A stretch of 64,000 nt of DNA, from positions 930,001-994,000 of the forward strand of contig NC_006045.2 of assembly GCF_000006445.2 (NCBI RefSeq), given 5' to 3'. Under the pieces are notes generated by a model. It worked only from the letters and a program-made list of their open reading frames with translations. It had not been told where the DNA came from and made no database searches. A program made the position numbers and the translations under genes. Positions 41,961 to 52,056 of the stretch are shown one piece after another. Source of the DNA: Debaryomyces hansenii CBS767 (taxonomy: Eukaryota > Ascomycota > Pichiomycetes > Serinales > Debaryomycetaceae). Every line of letters begins with the position of its first letter. The stretch's first letter is position 1.

Positions 41961-43044
41961 AAGAACATCGAAACAAATGGGAAATAACAAAGAAAATTCG
42001 ACTGAACATGTGGATTTAGAGAACGGAATAATCCATGGCGTCCTAAAGCAAGTCAAATACTCGCCTATAAATTCCACTGATCCAAAGAAAGCTATCCTAA
42101 CTAATGTGTGGTGCTGTGATATATCTCCAACTCAATCAAAGGCTTTAATTACTTTCATACGAGAATTTATAACTCCAAATGAAACTTTACCTCTAGTTCA
42201 TGTCAAAAGATTCAATAAAGTAATAGAAAATAAACCTTCAGAGAAACCAATATCAATATTAAGAACAATATTATGTTCTTCGGAATTATTTCAGAATGAA
42301 ACAGAAATAATTAATCTACTCAAAGAACATGGTTCAGATCTCGACATTACATCTTTTAACTTCTATCAAAAGCAAATCCCACGATATCCTGCGACGACAA
42401 AAGAAATTTCTCAAGAATGGACTTCTAGGTATTGGCCTATGTCGTGGAAAGGTAATCCTAATCATCAGGCATTAAAGGCTGCCAATTTCAATATTCCTCG
42501 AGAACGAGCGATGATCAATAAATTATTAGATGCCCTTGAAGAACACCAGACTGCTTATGATACTGGGATTCCTGCGGTGACCATAATAGCGAAAAAATCA
42601 AAAATTAACGGAGAACATGAAATACTTACTGTAAAATTTGATAATAGAGACAACCATCCATTAGAACACAGTGTTATGAAGGCTATAGACGATATCGCAA
42701 TGAAAGAGAAAATTAGAAGATGCGACTTACATGGAACAACGCTAGACAATGCTGATAGAACTGATTTGAATTATTTGTGCCATGATTTGCTTGTATATAC
42801 AACACATGAGCCATGCATTATGTGTTCCATGGCACTAGTGCATTCTCGAATAGGAAGAATCATATATATGAAAGGCGTGCCTGAAACTGGGGGCTTATCC
42901 AGCAATTATCAACTAGGTGATAGGGACGGCCTCAATTGGAAATACGACATCTGGAAATGGATAGGAGAAGAAGAATTACTGAGGTTAGATAATATAGTAA
43001 ATTCAACTGACAAGGCTTCTATAGAAACAGCCACTAATATTTGA
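41890..43044 (+). CDS. TAD3: tRNA-specific adenosine-34 deaminase, structural subunit Tad3
   Basis: 384 aa from ATG 41890. ATG 41977 gives 355 aa and places the start about 17 residues before the conserved NGIIHGVLKQV, as in S. cerevisiae Tad3 (322 aa), so the shorter form may be the real one. The cytidine/deoxycytidylate deaminase fold shows HSVMKAIDDIA, where the catalytic Glu of active deaminases is Val (as in Tad3), and the zinc site THEPCIMCSMALVHSR. Tad3 pairs with catalytic Tad2 to make inosine at the wobble position, needed by tRNAs such as the tRNA-Val(AAC) in this window. Divergent from EST2. Confidence 0.93.
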   Translation: MVFKNFNKINSFIADLSKLVKIIKRTSKQMGNNKENSTEHVDLENGIIHGVLKQVKYSPINSTDPKKAILTNVWCCDISPTQSKALITFIREFITPNETLPLVHVKRFNKVIENKPSEKPISILRTILCSSELFQNETEIINLLKEHGSDLDITSFNFYQKQIPRYPATTKEISQEWTSRYWPMSWKGNPNHQALKAANFNIPRERAMINKLLDALEEHQTAYDTGIPAVTIIAKKSKINGEHEILTVKFDNRDNHPLEHSVMKAIDDIAMKEKIRRCDLHGTTLDNADRTDLNYLCHDLLVYTTHEPCIMCSMALVHSRIGRIIYMKGVPETGGLSSNYQLGDRDGLNWKYDIWKWIGEEELLRLDNIVNSTDKASIETATNI

Positions 43045-43092
43045 TCCAATAGTATCTATATTATTGTTTAAAACTACTAATCATGCAACGTA

Positions 43093-43593
43093 TTATCTGA
43101 AAATAGTGTCACATTTATCAACACTTCGTATAGTTTCTTCCATTACCTTCTCAATGTCAGTTTCCTCCCCTCCCCTAAACCATGCATTCCCATATTTTAT
43201 ATCATTAAACTCTTTGCATATTAACTTGATATCATTTATAACATTTGTTATCTGATCATCGATCAAAGAATTTTGTAGTACAAATATATTTTCTAGTTTA
43301 TCTAACCTGGTAACTAGATCACTAATAGAATGTCTTCCTACTGTTATTGCTTGTGAACTTTTAAGTTTATCGATAGTGTCTTGTAATGGCACGTCAAACT
43401 GTTCCTGAATTTTATTCTTTGCAGGCTCAATAGACTTAGATTCACGTTGTTCAACCAATTCTTCGTATATCTTTTGAATTGTATTTTTCAAGACTCTTCT
43501 AGGGAATAGTCTTTCAAATTGTTCTAAGGTTATCACTTCATGCAATGATGCCCTTGATAACATAAAGTTCTCTAAGATTATAGATGACTCCAT
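43093..43593 (-). CDS. NKP2: Kinetochore (COMA-associated) protein of the Cnl2/NKP2 family
   Basis: I start at ATG 43593 (166 aa; S. cerevisiae Nkp2 is 153). The frame extends 37 codons upstream with residues unlike the family. The N-terminal signature of Cnl2/NKP2 proteins is present: ILENFMLSRASLHEVITLEQF then ERLFPRR, followed by IQKIYEELVEQR. The C-terminal half is a coiled coil. Nkp2 pairs with Nkp1 on the inner-kinetochore CCAN complex. Divergent from SFH1, with 192 bp between the starts. The name rests on the N-terminal motif. Confidence 0.75.
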   Translation of the reverse strand: MESSIILENFMLSRASLHEVITLEQFERLFPRRVLKNTIQKIYEELVEQRESKSIEPAKNKIQEQFDVPLQDTIDKLKSSQAITVGRHSISDLVTRLDKLENIFVLQNSLIDDQITNVINDIKLICKEFNDIKYGNAWFRGGEETDIEKVMEETIRSVDKCDTIFR

Positions 43594-43785
43594 AGTTTCA
43601 TTATTATGTGAATATGAAATAACATCTAGATACAATAACAGTATATTTCGCGTAGCGTATCTTGACCTGCGACTAGAACAAAAAAAAATTGGTCGTGTCG
43701 CCATTTACTTTTCTTGTGGAAGAAATGAAGTGAAGAATAACAAGACTCTCAGGGATCAATCAAATCGAATAAAATAAATATATCC

Positions 43786-44880
43786 ATGTCTTCCTTATCG
43801 TTTCATAGCAAATCGTTCTATCCTCAGGCCTTGTCTACCGGTTTACATTCCAGAATTTCCAAGGACCCTGACAATGCATTAATATTGAATACTGCTCCGC
43901 AAGGCAGAATAGCTAAAAGGAACGCCCAGCAAATAAACTATGCAGAGCTTGAAAACATCAACGATGATTTTGAATTTGATGAAGTACCAACTGCTACAAA
44001 TACCACTGCAGCAGTAGTTAATAATCAATTAGCTTCAAATAATCAAAAACATCTTTTAAAGCCAGCTCGAAATACTCGTTATCCACTAGGATTGGATGAC
44101 GATCTGAAACTAACCGATGCTAACCATAAAAACAATGACGTTCTCATTCCAATAAGATTGAATTTGGAATATAATGGAGGTAGTTCAAAATTGGTTGATT
44201 TCTTCATGTGGAATTTAAATGAAACATTAATCACTCCCCAACAATTCTCTATCCTATTATGCAATGATCTAGAATTACCTACGCACTTACAACTGGAAAT
44301 CACAGAATCAATAATTAAACAAATCGACGATTATAATTTTGCTTTATCGTTGCAGCTTCCACCTAATGTTGAGTACCATGTGATCATCGATTTATCTGTA
44401 AGTTTAAATAAACAGTTATATCAAGATAGATTCGAATGGGATTTAGCACAAAATGAAGTAACTCCTGAACAATTTGCGGATATAGTAGTTGCAGATTTAG
44501 GTTTGTCGTTAGAGTTCAAGCCTGCTGTATCCCACTCCTTACACGAAATAATTCTTAGATTGAAGAAAGAAATAACTGATGGAAGCTATAATCATGAATT
44601 ACATAAGTATCAACAACAAAGTGGTCTAATATTTGAATGCGGTATAAGAATCACGACGGAAAGCAGTGTGCACAACGGAAACGATCAATGGGAACCTATA
44701 GTTGAGATATTGACCCCATGGGAAATTGAAAAGAGAGAGATTGAAAGAGAAAGAAACATTAGAAGATTAAAGAGGGAAAATATGAGAAGAGAAGTGGATG
44801 ACTTTAGTAGTAATAAAAGAAGAGCATTACTAAATAGAAGAAGGTTTGATGAGCTTGAAGGAAATTGGAGAAGTTTTTAA
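43786..44880 (+). CDS. SFH1: RSC chromatin-remodelling subunit Sfh1 (SNF5 domain)
   Basis: 364 aa from ATG 43786 (S. cerevisiae Sfh1 is 426). Two tandem SNF5 repeats are seen: PIRLNLEYNGGSSKLVDFFMWNLNE..TPQQFSILLCNDLELP (about 125-170) and IIDLSVSLNKQLYQDRFEWDL..TPEQFADIVVADLGL (about 205-245). A basic C-terminal helix rich in Arg and Glu ends the protein (RRALLNRRRFDELEGNW). The N-terminus GRIAKRNAQQINYAE matches Sfh1 and not the longer Gln-rich Snf5. It is the last intact host gene before the transposon nest. Confidence 0.9.
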   Translation: MSSLSFHSKSFYPQALSTGLHSRISKDPDNALILNTAPQGRIAKRNAQQINYAELENINDDFEFDEVPTATNTTAAVVNNQLASNNQKHLLKPARNTRYPLGLDDDLKLTDANHKNNDVLIPIRLNLEYNGGSSKLVDFFMWNLNETLITPQQFSILLCNDLELPTHLQLEITESIIKQIDDYNFALSLQLPPNVEYHVIIDLSVSLNKQLYQDRFEWDLAQNEVTPEQFADIVVADLGLSLEFKPAVSHSLHEIILRLKKEITDGSYNHELHKYQQQSGLIFECGIRITTESSVHNGNDQWEPIVEILTPWEIEKREIERERNIRRLKRENMRREVDDFSSNKRRALLNRRRFDELEGNWRSF

Positions 44881-45132
44881 GGCCATGAAAATATATATAT
44901 AAATGAGCAGTTTGAATCTGCTTTATTAAGGTATAGTACTTTATCGTGTAATCACTACCGTGTAATATATGTGAATGTGGAAAATATACCGATGGATTAT
45001 TATCATTATTGTATCTATCATTTTTAATTTTTCTGTGTAAATAAGTGAAAATCAAACATTATTGTCGAAGTAGACTTAAATGTATATCTACTATAGGCTC
45101 TGTAGAACGCACATAAACCACATTGATCAATC

Positions 45133-45589
45133 TGTTGAAGTAAATTCTCGAAAGTAGCATACATTATCAGGTCAGTATCAGGTTAGGTAATCAGTCAGTC
45201 AGTTAATCAGTTAGTCAGTGTCAATTATAATATATAATTTACTTAATCTCTATATAAATTCTGTATTCAAGGAGGTCCAAAGACCTCTTTATATAGTCCA
45301 ATATTTCCACAAGAATAGGAGTACGCTTCCCGTTGTTTCCAGGTAAACAGCGAATGGGAAGGCAGATATATGGAAACCGAAAGGCATTTTATCAGTGCCT
45401 TTCTTCCAAGAAAAACTACTATCCAATGATAGCTTCAACAATCATAAGGCGGGCGTAATCTTTATGGTATAACAATAGAAAGCCAAACGGCATTCTGGTT
45501 CTATTGAGATATAAAAGAATTTGCAGCCGCTTTACATGATTTCTCAATTTATTCTGACTTTGCATAAAATATACTAATATATTTCAACA
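45133..45589 (-). repeat. Copy 1, 3' LTR (subtype I, 457 bp)
   Basis: Read in element sense it begins TGTTGAAATATATTAG and ends TTTACTTCAACA, with TG...CA termini. It contains the TATA box CTATATAAAG and, just after it, a GAGGTC-TTTG-GACCTC hairpin. The first six bases TGTTGA supply the last Cys codon and the stop codon of gag-pol. Confidence 0.95.
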
Positions 45590-45598
45590 CTTCCCCTT
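45590..45598 (-). other. Polypurine tract of copy 1
   Basis: AAGGGGAAG on the minus strand directly abuts the 3' LTR, the expected primer for plus-strand cDNA. It is also translated, because the gag-pol frame reads through it into the LTR. Confidence 0.85.
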
Positions 45599-48500
45599 AA
45601 TCCTAATTCTTGTCATTCCAGCAAGACTTCTCAAGTCCTGGAACTTAATCTTATTTAATCCTTTTGTAAGCATGTCCGCAATTTGTGTATGGGTGCTAAT
45701 CTGACAAAGTTTAATTTGTTTCTTTATTATATGCTCTCTTATGAAATGATGGCGTATGTCAATATGCTTAGTGCGCAGGTGAAATACAGGGTGCTCTGCA
45801 AGGAGTATACATGAGTTATTATCTTCGTGGATCGAGATGGGTAATTGTAATGGCACACGCATCTCGTCAAACAACATTATGATCCATAGCGCTTCTTTGG
45901 TAGCCTCACCCAATGCGAGATACTCAGCTTCAGTGGTCGACATTGCCACTGTAGTCTGTTTCTTGCTTTTCCACGAGATTGGAGCTCCTCCATATCTAAC
46001 AATGTATCCTGTAATTGATTTCCTGTCGCTCTTGTCACTAGCCCAGTCACTATCACAATATATATCCAATGAGCTGTCTCCAGTATAATGGTGGCCGATA
46101 TCTTGGGTTCCTTTAAGATATCTGAGGACATGTTTGGCACATTTCATATGCATCTCAGAGGGTTTGGCTAAGTGTCTACTAAGTATTCCAACAGCGTACG
46201 CAATATCTGTTCGAACAGTAGTAGATGCAAATAATAGCTTTCCTACTAGAGAGCGGTACCTGGTGGCATCACATTCTTCTGTGTTGTCCTTGTGTAAGTC
46301 CTCTCCGGCCAATGTCGGAGTTGTCACCGTGTTTGCATCAGTCATTTCAAAGTCCTGCAAGACCTTTCCAATGTAGTCATAGAGACATATCTTGATACCA
46401 TTGGTATCCTGTGCAATATTAATTCCTAGAAACTTCTTCGCAACCCCTAAGTCTTTCATTTTAAACTTCAGTGCGAGCATTTTCTTTACATCTTCAATTT
46501 CCTTCATATCCTTTCCTGATATAAGGATATCATCAACATAGAGGCCAATAATTATGTTCCCTCGAACGTATATGCCTAACTCAGTGTCAATTCGGTTGAA
46601 CCTATGTTCAGCAAGAAAATCTGAAATTGTAGTATTCCAACATATCGGTGCTTGTTTCAATCCATACAACGATTTGTTCAACTTACAGACTTTCTCTGGT
46701 TCATTCTCATTAATAAATCCAACAGGCTGTTTCATATAGAGTGTTTCCTCAACAGTACCGTTCAAAAATGCGGTATCTACATCCATCTGATGGACAACTC
46801 TATTATCAACAGCACTGAATGCTAGAAGTAGCTTCACAGATTCATATCTGATCACAGGACTGAAGGTATCTAAGTAGTCTTCCCCTGGAACCTGACTGAA
46901 GCCCTGTGCTACTAGTCTAGCTTTGTATCTACCATCATCTTTCTTGGTAAATACCCATCTGTTGCCTATTGCTTTTCTATCCTTAGGCAACAGTACTAAA
47001 TCCCATGTATTATTTGAGTAGTGAGCACTCATCTCACTATCCATGGCGATTTTCCATTTTTCAGCTTCGTCACTCAGCATTGCCTGTTTGTATGTTACTG
47101 GTACACCATCTTTCTTGGTACTAACAACATAGGCGTGTGACATGAAATAACCAGATCCTCTGACAACAAGCGAGGAGTCTGATTCAGTATGCAGTGTTTC
47201 ATATTTCAGTTTCTTAGAAGGTTCAGTTTCTCCATCCGACGATACTTCTGATCTTCTACGCAGTCTATCAGGCATAGTAATAGCTCTTCTTCTCCTCACA
47301 GGTTCATCAACATAATCCTCATCATCAGACTTATCAAAGTTATCGTGATGACGTTCATAGAAAGAAGTAGCGTAGTCTTCCCCTGGAACCGAAGCTTCTG
47401 AGTCAGAAATGTACTCGATACGAGGACGAGACACCTCTTGCGTTACGAGAGGGGACAACGGTTCAACCACTCTAGGAGTGGTGGTAATACCAGGAGAGGA
47501 CGACAGCGAACCACGAGAAGGTGGGCCCACGATATCCATAGATGGCCCATCGACAGGAGACGCAAGATCCTGAGGGACCATAGAATCATGGGACGAAAAA
47601 TCAGATTCAATATCAGACATGTCGACATCCAGCACAGGTGGCGACATAAGAGTACCGGGGAGCTCAGCAGTAGCTCGAATCCCGGGAATGGATGAAAACG
47701 AAGACAGCGACGACGACAGCGAGCCTATAGAGGCAATATCCCGTGGAATGTTAGTCATAGTTTGAAACGGAAACACAAATTCGTCAAACTTCACATTATT
47801 ACTAACAGCAACTTTGCCAGAGTCGAGATCGAAAATACGATATGCATGTTGGGTTTGGGCATAACCAAGCATAACACCTCGAATAGACCGAGGAGACAAC
47901 TTCGACGATCTCAATTGTTGTGGAATAAGAGCATACGCCATGCATCCAAATGGGCGCAAATGGTCCCACTGGGCATGACTCTTATACCACCGTTGATAGG
48001 GATATTGCTTATCAATAGCAGTCGACGGTAATCTATTAAGAAGATAAGTAGCACACGCTACAGCTTCGGCCCAAAAACACAGGGGCGTGGATGCATGAAA
48101 CATCATGGCACGACATTTTTCATTGATCGTACGAATGGCTCGTTCACTGACGCCATTCTGATGACTATTGTACGCAACAGTGGTTTGGTGAGTGATCCCT
48201 TGAGCTTTAAGAAATTGCTGCAATTGGGACGACATATACTCACCACCATTATCGGTGCGAAAAGTAACCGGCTTGTAGCCACCACGATTATGAAAGAATC
48301 GTTCAGACTGAAGAAAATATGAGCGCGCACACTCATATACATCAGATTTTTGTTTAACAGGATACACTGCCATATAGTGAGTGTAATCATCAACAAAGAC
48401 AACATAATATAAGTCTTGGGTTAGACTCGGCTGGGAAAACGGCCCACAGACATCAGAGTGGACAAGCTCCAACGGAGTCTTCACAGTGCGACCGGAAGTG

Positions 48501-49789
48501 GTCGACGTTTTAGGGAGAGCGTGCGTAGCCTTCGCACGAATACACGACTCACAAAGGGAATCCTTCGATTCCGACTTCAACGCAGCAGCATACGAAGGAC
48601 ATAAGGTGCCAATGCGTTGCGCAACCTTACGACTTGGATGACCAAGACGAGAATGGGCATCCATTGTAGCAGTAAACGCAGTGCCAGCTGATACATTATG
48701 AGCAGGCAAGCATGGGAGTGAAAATTGATAAAGATCATCCTTCGTAAGAGCAGCAACCTGAAGGCCTAAACGAAGGTCAACGATACCATCGGGTAGAAGG
48801 TGGAATGTTGAACCTCCTTTAGATGCACGGCTAACCGAGATTAAATTACGACCGCAGGAAGGAACATACTGCACATCCTCAACGGGGAGTATAGAACCAT
48901 CAGGTAACGTAAATTTCAATGTTCCAGTACCAAGGATCTTGAACGTGGTAGCAGGGTCAAGTCCAGCAATGGTACCAGAGTTATCAGGATTAAAATCATG
49001 AAGTAGGTCCTTCTGATGCGTAATATGAACAGACGCACCAGTATCAAGAAGGAAGACATCACTATGGCTATCAGTAGCAGCTGCACAACCATGAGATACC
49101 GAGGCAGAAGACGTCTGGTGACCGGTGTCAGCATAGGCAGCAGTGTGCTGACTAGGTTTGGGGACCAAGTAACTAAGCCCACATACAGCATTGGTGGGAG
49201 AGACGCTGGGTTTCTCCTCAGTATATGTCACAAAATAATTGGGCTTATTCGTCGGCTTCGGTGGTTGCAGATTCCAATACTCGTCATCACTTCGAGAGGG
49301 ACAGACATTCAGTTTGTGGCCAATGCCACCACATTTGAAACAAGTCAACTTAGACTTGATCATAATTCTTCGAGGGTTTCGCTGCAGGACCACAAGAGCC
49401 ATACTAGACTCATCGGACACGGGGGAACTTGTCTCGTGAAGAATCTCAGAGATCCCGTCTTTCAATGCAAGCCAATTAAGACGGGAGGGAACGTATTCGT
49501 CAAGACGAATAATAACGTTCTTAACAGTGCTGTTATTAACACAACTGTGAAAGAAGAGAATCCGCTGGCCTTCATCCAAAGGAAGAAGGTCCAGGTCAGC
49601 ATCTTCAAGAAGTTGAATCTTAGCAGCAAGCGATACAGTAGAATCAAAAAGCTGACGGGTTAACGTGGAATGAAGCTCTAAATGCTGCTTAACAGAAATA
49701 GTTCCAAAGTCGCGGAATAGAGCATGCCATAAATTAAGTCCACGTAAACCACGTTTAGTACAGTACGTCGCATAAACAGCAGACGTAAT

Positions 49790-50278
49790 TGTTGAAATAT
49801 CTTAGTATATTTTATGCGAAGTCAGAATTAATTGAGAGTTTATATAAACTGGCTGCTGTTGAAATATCTTAGTATATTTTATGCGAAGTCAGAATTAATT
49901 GAGAGTTTATATAAACTGGCTGCGAAACATTGTTATTCTGATTATTTTATTTGAATACAATACCATATCTACAAGGCTCATTGTTCAAATGATAACGATA
50001 AGCTTATCTGTAATTGTTCAAGTGTATAATGAGTTATCATTGGATAGCTCCTTATCTTGAATGATAAATACAGATAACAAGCCTCGTAGATCTAATGAAT
50101 CTGCCTTCCCATTGGCCGTTTACCTGGAAACAACGGGAAGCGTACTCCTATTCTTGTGGAAATATTGAACTATATAAAGAGGTCTTTGGACCTCCTTGAA
50201 TACAGAATTTATATAGAGATTAAGTAAATTATATACTGACCTGATAATGTATGCTACTTTCGAGAATTTACTTCAACA
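49790..50278 (+). repeat. Solo LTR nested in copy 1 gag, opposite orientation, with 67-bp tandem duplication
   Basis: It reads TGTTGAAATATCTTAG...CTTCAACA on the plus strand, flanked by target duplication GTAAT (49785-49789 and 50279-50283). Its first 67 bp occur twice in tandem (49790-49856 and 49857-49923). Its U3 is subtype II (as at 57695), but its R/U5 resembles subtype I (TTTGGACCTCCTTGAATACAG), and about 55 bp of the ACTGA-repeat part are missing. It is therefore a chimeric LTR with internal rearrangements. Confidence 0.9.
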
Positions 50279-50507
50279 GTAATGCACTTTTTCAAAAGCT
50301 TGTCAAGGATCAGATCAAACTTAAGTCTAATCACATTCCGTTCAGTGTCAGTAAACTCACTAACACCAGGAATATCCACATTACTTAGATACAGATCTAA
50401 GTGGCAGTCAAGGTCCAGCAGTCTGGACTTTACCATAGCAGCCCAAAGTTTGTAGTTATCAATACCACGGAGCTTATCCTGCTCCGTAACATCAAAGTCC
50501 AAAAAAT

Positions 50508-50518
50508 GGCTCATAACC
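50508..50518 (-). other. Primer-binding site for initiator tRNA-Met anticodon loop
   Basis: Directly inside the 5' LTR, the minus strand reads GGTTATGAGCC, the exact complement of 11 nt of the anticodon stem-loop of eukaryotic initiator tRNA-Met (GGCUCAUAACC). Ty5, Tca5 and copia prime on a half-tRNA this way. Because the anticodon is CAU, the site necessarily contains ATG (50514-50512), which is in frame with gag. Confidence 0.85.
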
Positions 50519-50975
50519 TGTTGAAGTAAATTCTCGAAAGTAGCATACATTATCAGGTCAGTATCAGGTTAGGTAATCAGTCAGTCAGTTAATCAGTTAG
50601 TCAGTGTCAATTATAATATATAATTTACTTAATCTCTATATAAATTCTGTATTCAAGGAGGTCCAAAGACCTCTTTATATAGTCCAATATTTCCACAAGA
50701 ATAGGAGTACGCTTCCCGTTGTTTCCAGGTAAACAGCGAATGGGAAGGCAGATATATGGAAACCGAAAGGCATTTTATCAGTGCCTTTCTTCCAAGAAAA
50801 ACTACTATCCAATGATAGCTTCAACAATCATAAGGCGGGCGTAATCTTTATGGTATAACAATAGAAAGCCAAACGGCATTCTGGTTCTATTGAGATATAA
50901 AAGAATTTGCAGCCGCTTTACATGATTTCTCAATTTATTCTGACTTCGCATAAAATATACTAATATATTTCAACA
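50519..50975 (-). repeat. Copy 1, 5' LTR (subtype I, 457 bp)
   Basis: Same length and nearly the same sequence as the 3' LTR. In element sense, the first ATG downstream of the TATA box (complement of 50548-50550) opens a frame through the LTR end (MYATFENLLQQ) and the primer site into gag without a stop. Confidence 0.95.
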
Positions 50976-51493
50976 CAATCAATATTGAGGTTCTAGTAAC
51001 ATTTCTTCTTAATATCCTATAATGTGTAAATCGTAATGTCGCAACAGGTGTGAAGGAGGTCACTCACGAGCTCTGATATAATTGGCTTGTTAATAGCTCT
51101 GATTTTTCTATGTTTTTTTATGTCCAATTAAAGGCATAATGCATACCCTAACACACATTATCTTAAACTTCAAGAGAAGTAATTATTAACTCAAAGAAGT
51201 ATTTTGAAAAGTCTAATTTATTTTGCAACTAAACAACATTTTCTCAGGATAATTGCACGAGTTCATTAAGTAGAGCAGAAAGTTTGCAGCTGATACTAAA
51301 ACGACCTAACTACAACCTTTTTCGTTGAAAATCACGAGGTAATGAGATTACAATTATTGTATTCTTATCGAATAACAAGAGTCTCATTTCACAATAGAAC
51401 TATGATAGGGTTGACGGGATCGGAATTAAAAGTAATATTACTAATTTTCAATAAAATTTAATTGGCGCCTTGTGCAAATGATAAACGAGTATA
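50976..51493. other. Non-repeat DNA between elements
   Basis: About 520 bp that match no LTR or pol sequence in the window. It begins with the CAATC target duplicate of copy 1 and leads into a truncated gene start at 51494. It is AT-rich and looks like the former promoter of that gene. No RNA gene was seen. Confidence 0.5.
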
Positions 51494-51571
51494 ATGACAG
51501 GTCTTGAATCTAAGAAAAGACTTCGAAAAACCATCGTTTACAGTAATTGTCGTACAAGAAAGGTAAAATGC
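51494..51571 (+). pseudogene. Decapitated Zn2Cys6 transcription-factor gene: first 26 codons only
   Basis: ATG 51494 opens a frame that runs into the LTR at 51572. Its peptide (MTGLESKKRLRKTIVYSNCR then TRKVKC) has the basic N-terminus and the CxxCRxRKxKC start of fungal zinc binuclear clusters. The first Cys position is Tyr (TAC, one change from TGC). The LTR cuts the gene straight after the third cluster position. No continuation was found on the far side of the transposon block (58172 onward) or elsewhere in the window. Confidence 0.6.
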
Positions 51572-52048
51572 TGTTGAAGTAAATTCTCGAAAGTAGCATA
51601 CATTATCAGGTCAGTATCAGGTTAGGTAATCAGTCAGTCAGTTAATCAGTTAGTCAGTGTCAATTATAATATATAATTTACTTAATCTCTATATAGATTC
51701 TGTATTTCAGGAGGTCCAGAGACCTCTTTATATAGTCCAGTATTTCCACAAGAATAGGAGTACGCTTCCCGTTGTTTCCAGGTAAACGGCCAATGGGAAG
51801 GCAGATTCATTAGATCTACGAGGCTTGTTATCTGTATTTATCATTCAAGATAAGGAGCTATCCAATGATAACTCATTATACACTTGAACAATTACAGATA
51901 AGCTTATCGTTATCATTTGAACAATGAGCCTTGTAGATATGGTATTGTATTCAAATAAAATAATCAGAATAACAATGTTTCGCAGCCAGTTTATATAAAC
52001 TCTCAATTAATTCTGACTTCGCATAAAATATACTAAGATATTTCAACA
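51572..52048 (-). repeat. LTR subtype II (477 bp) truncating the zinc-cluster gene
   Basis: TGTTGAAG...TTTCAACA on the plus strand, i.e. minus-oriented. It is followed by CTTCCCCT, the complement of the polypurine tract, and, after a nested solo LTR, by 56 bp of pol end. It is therefore the 3' LTR of a largely deleted element. Its U3 differs from subtype I across its middle and is an imperfect palindrome (CTACAAGGCT and AGCCTCGTAG arms). By eye it is the inverted twin of the LTR at 57695-58171. Confidence 0.9.
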
Positions 52049-52056
52049 CTTCCCCT

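Larger units (their letters stand above)
45584..50550 (-). pseudogene. Copy 1 Gag-Pol polyprotein, single frame, interrupted by a solo LTR
   Basis: A single reading frame covers gag and pol with no frameshift, as in Ty5 and Tca5. Its upper part (50284-50550) encodes the Gag N-terminus. The solo LTR at 49790-50278 splits it, and the long part resumes at 49789. In order: CCHC knuckle CFKCGGIGHKLNVC (near 49330), protease LLDTGAS (near 49040), GAG-pre-integrase, integrase with HSDVCGP (near 48450) and TDNGGEY (near 48250), RT YVDDILIS (near 46530), RNase H CDSDWASDK and STTEAEYLAL (near 46040-45910). The stop codon TGA (45584-45586) lies in the 3' LTR. The first AUG after the TATA box is at 50550 in the 5' LTR; a second, at 50514, lies in the primer site. 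Apart from the nested LTR I see no frame break. Confidence 0.9.
45133..50975 (-). mobile_element. Copy 1: complete Ty1/copia retrotransposon (Ty5/Tca5-like, family A), with nested solo LTR
   Basis: It is bounded by two 457-bp direct LTRs (45133-45589 and 50519-50975) that differ visibly only at one base in the stretch I compared (TTTGCATA versus TTCGCATA). A perfect 5-bp target duplication CAATC flanks it (45128-45132 and 50976-50980). The order of gag, protease, integrase, RT and RNase H defines Ty1/copia. The polypurine tract AAGGGGAAG abuts the 3' LTR, and a primer site abuts the 5' LTR. A solo LTR of another subtype (49790-50278) breaks gag. Near-identical LTRs mean recent insertion. Elements of this lineage are known in Debaryomyces and Candida; the exact family name needs a database. 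Confidence 0.95.

Noticed and set aside
49016..49663. 215-codon plus-strand frame antisense to gag-pol, repeated at 56883 and 62737
   Set aside because: It is conserved only because the three element copies are nearly identical DNA; the peptide has no domain and lies opposite the CCHC-protease region.
50508..50518. tRNA-Met-like string GGCTCATAACC
   Set aside because: Only the anticodon-loop segment is present, next to an LTR; it is a primer-binding site and not a tRNA gene.
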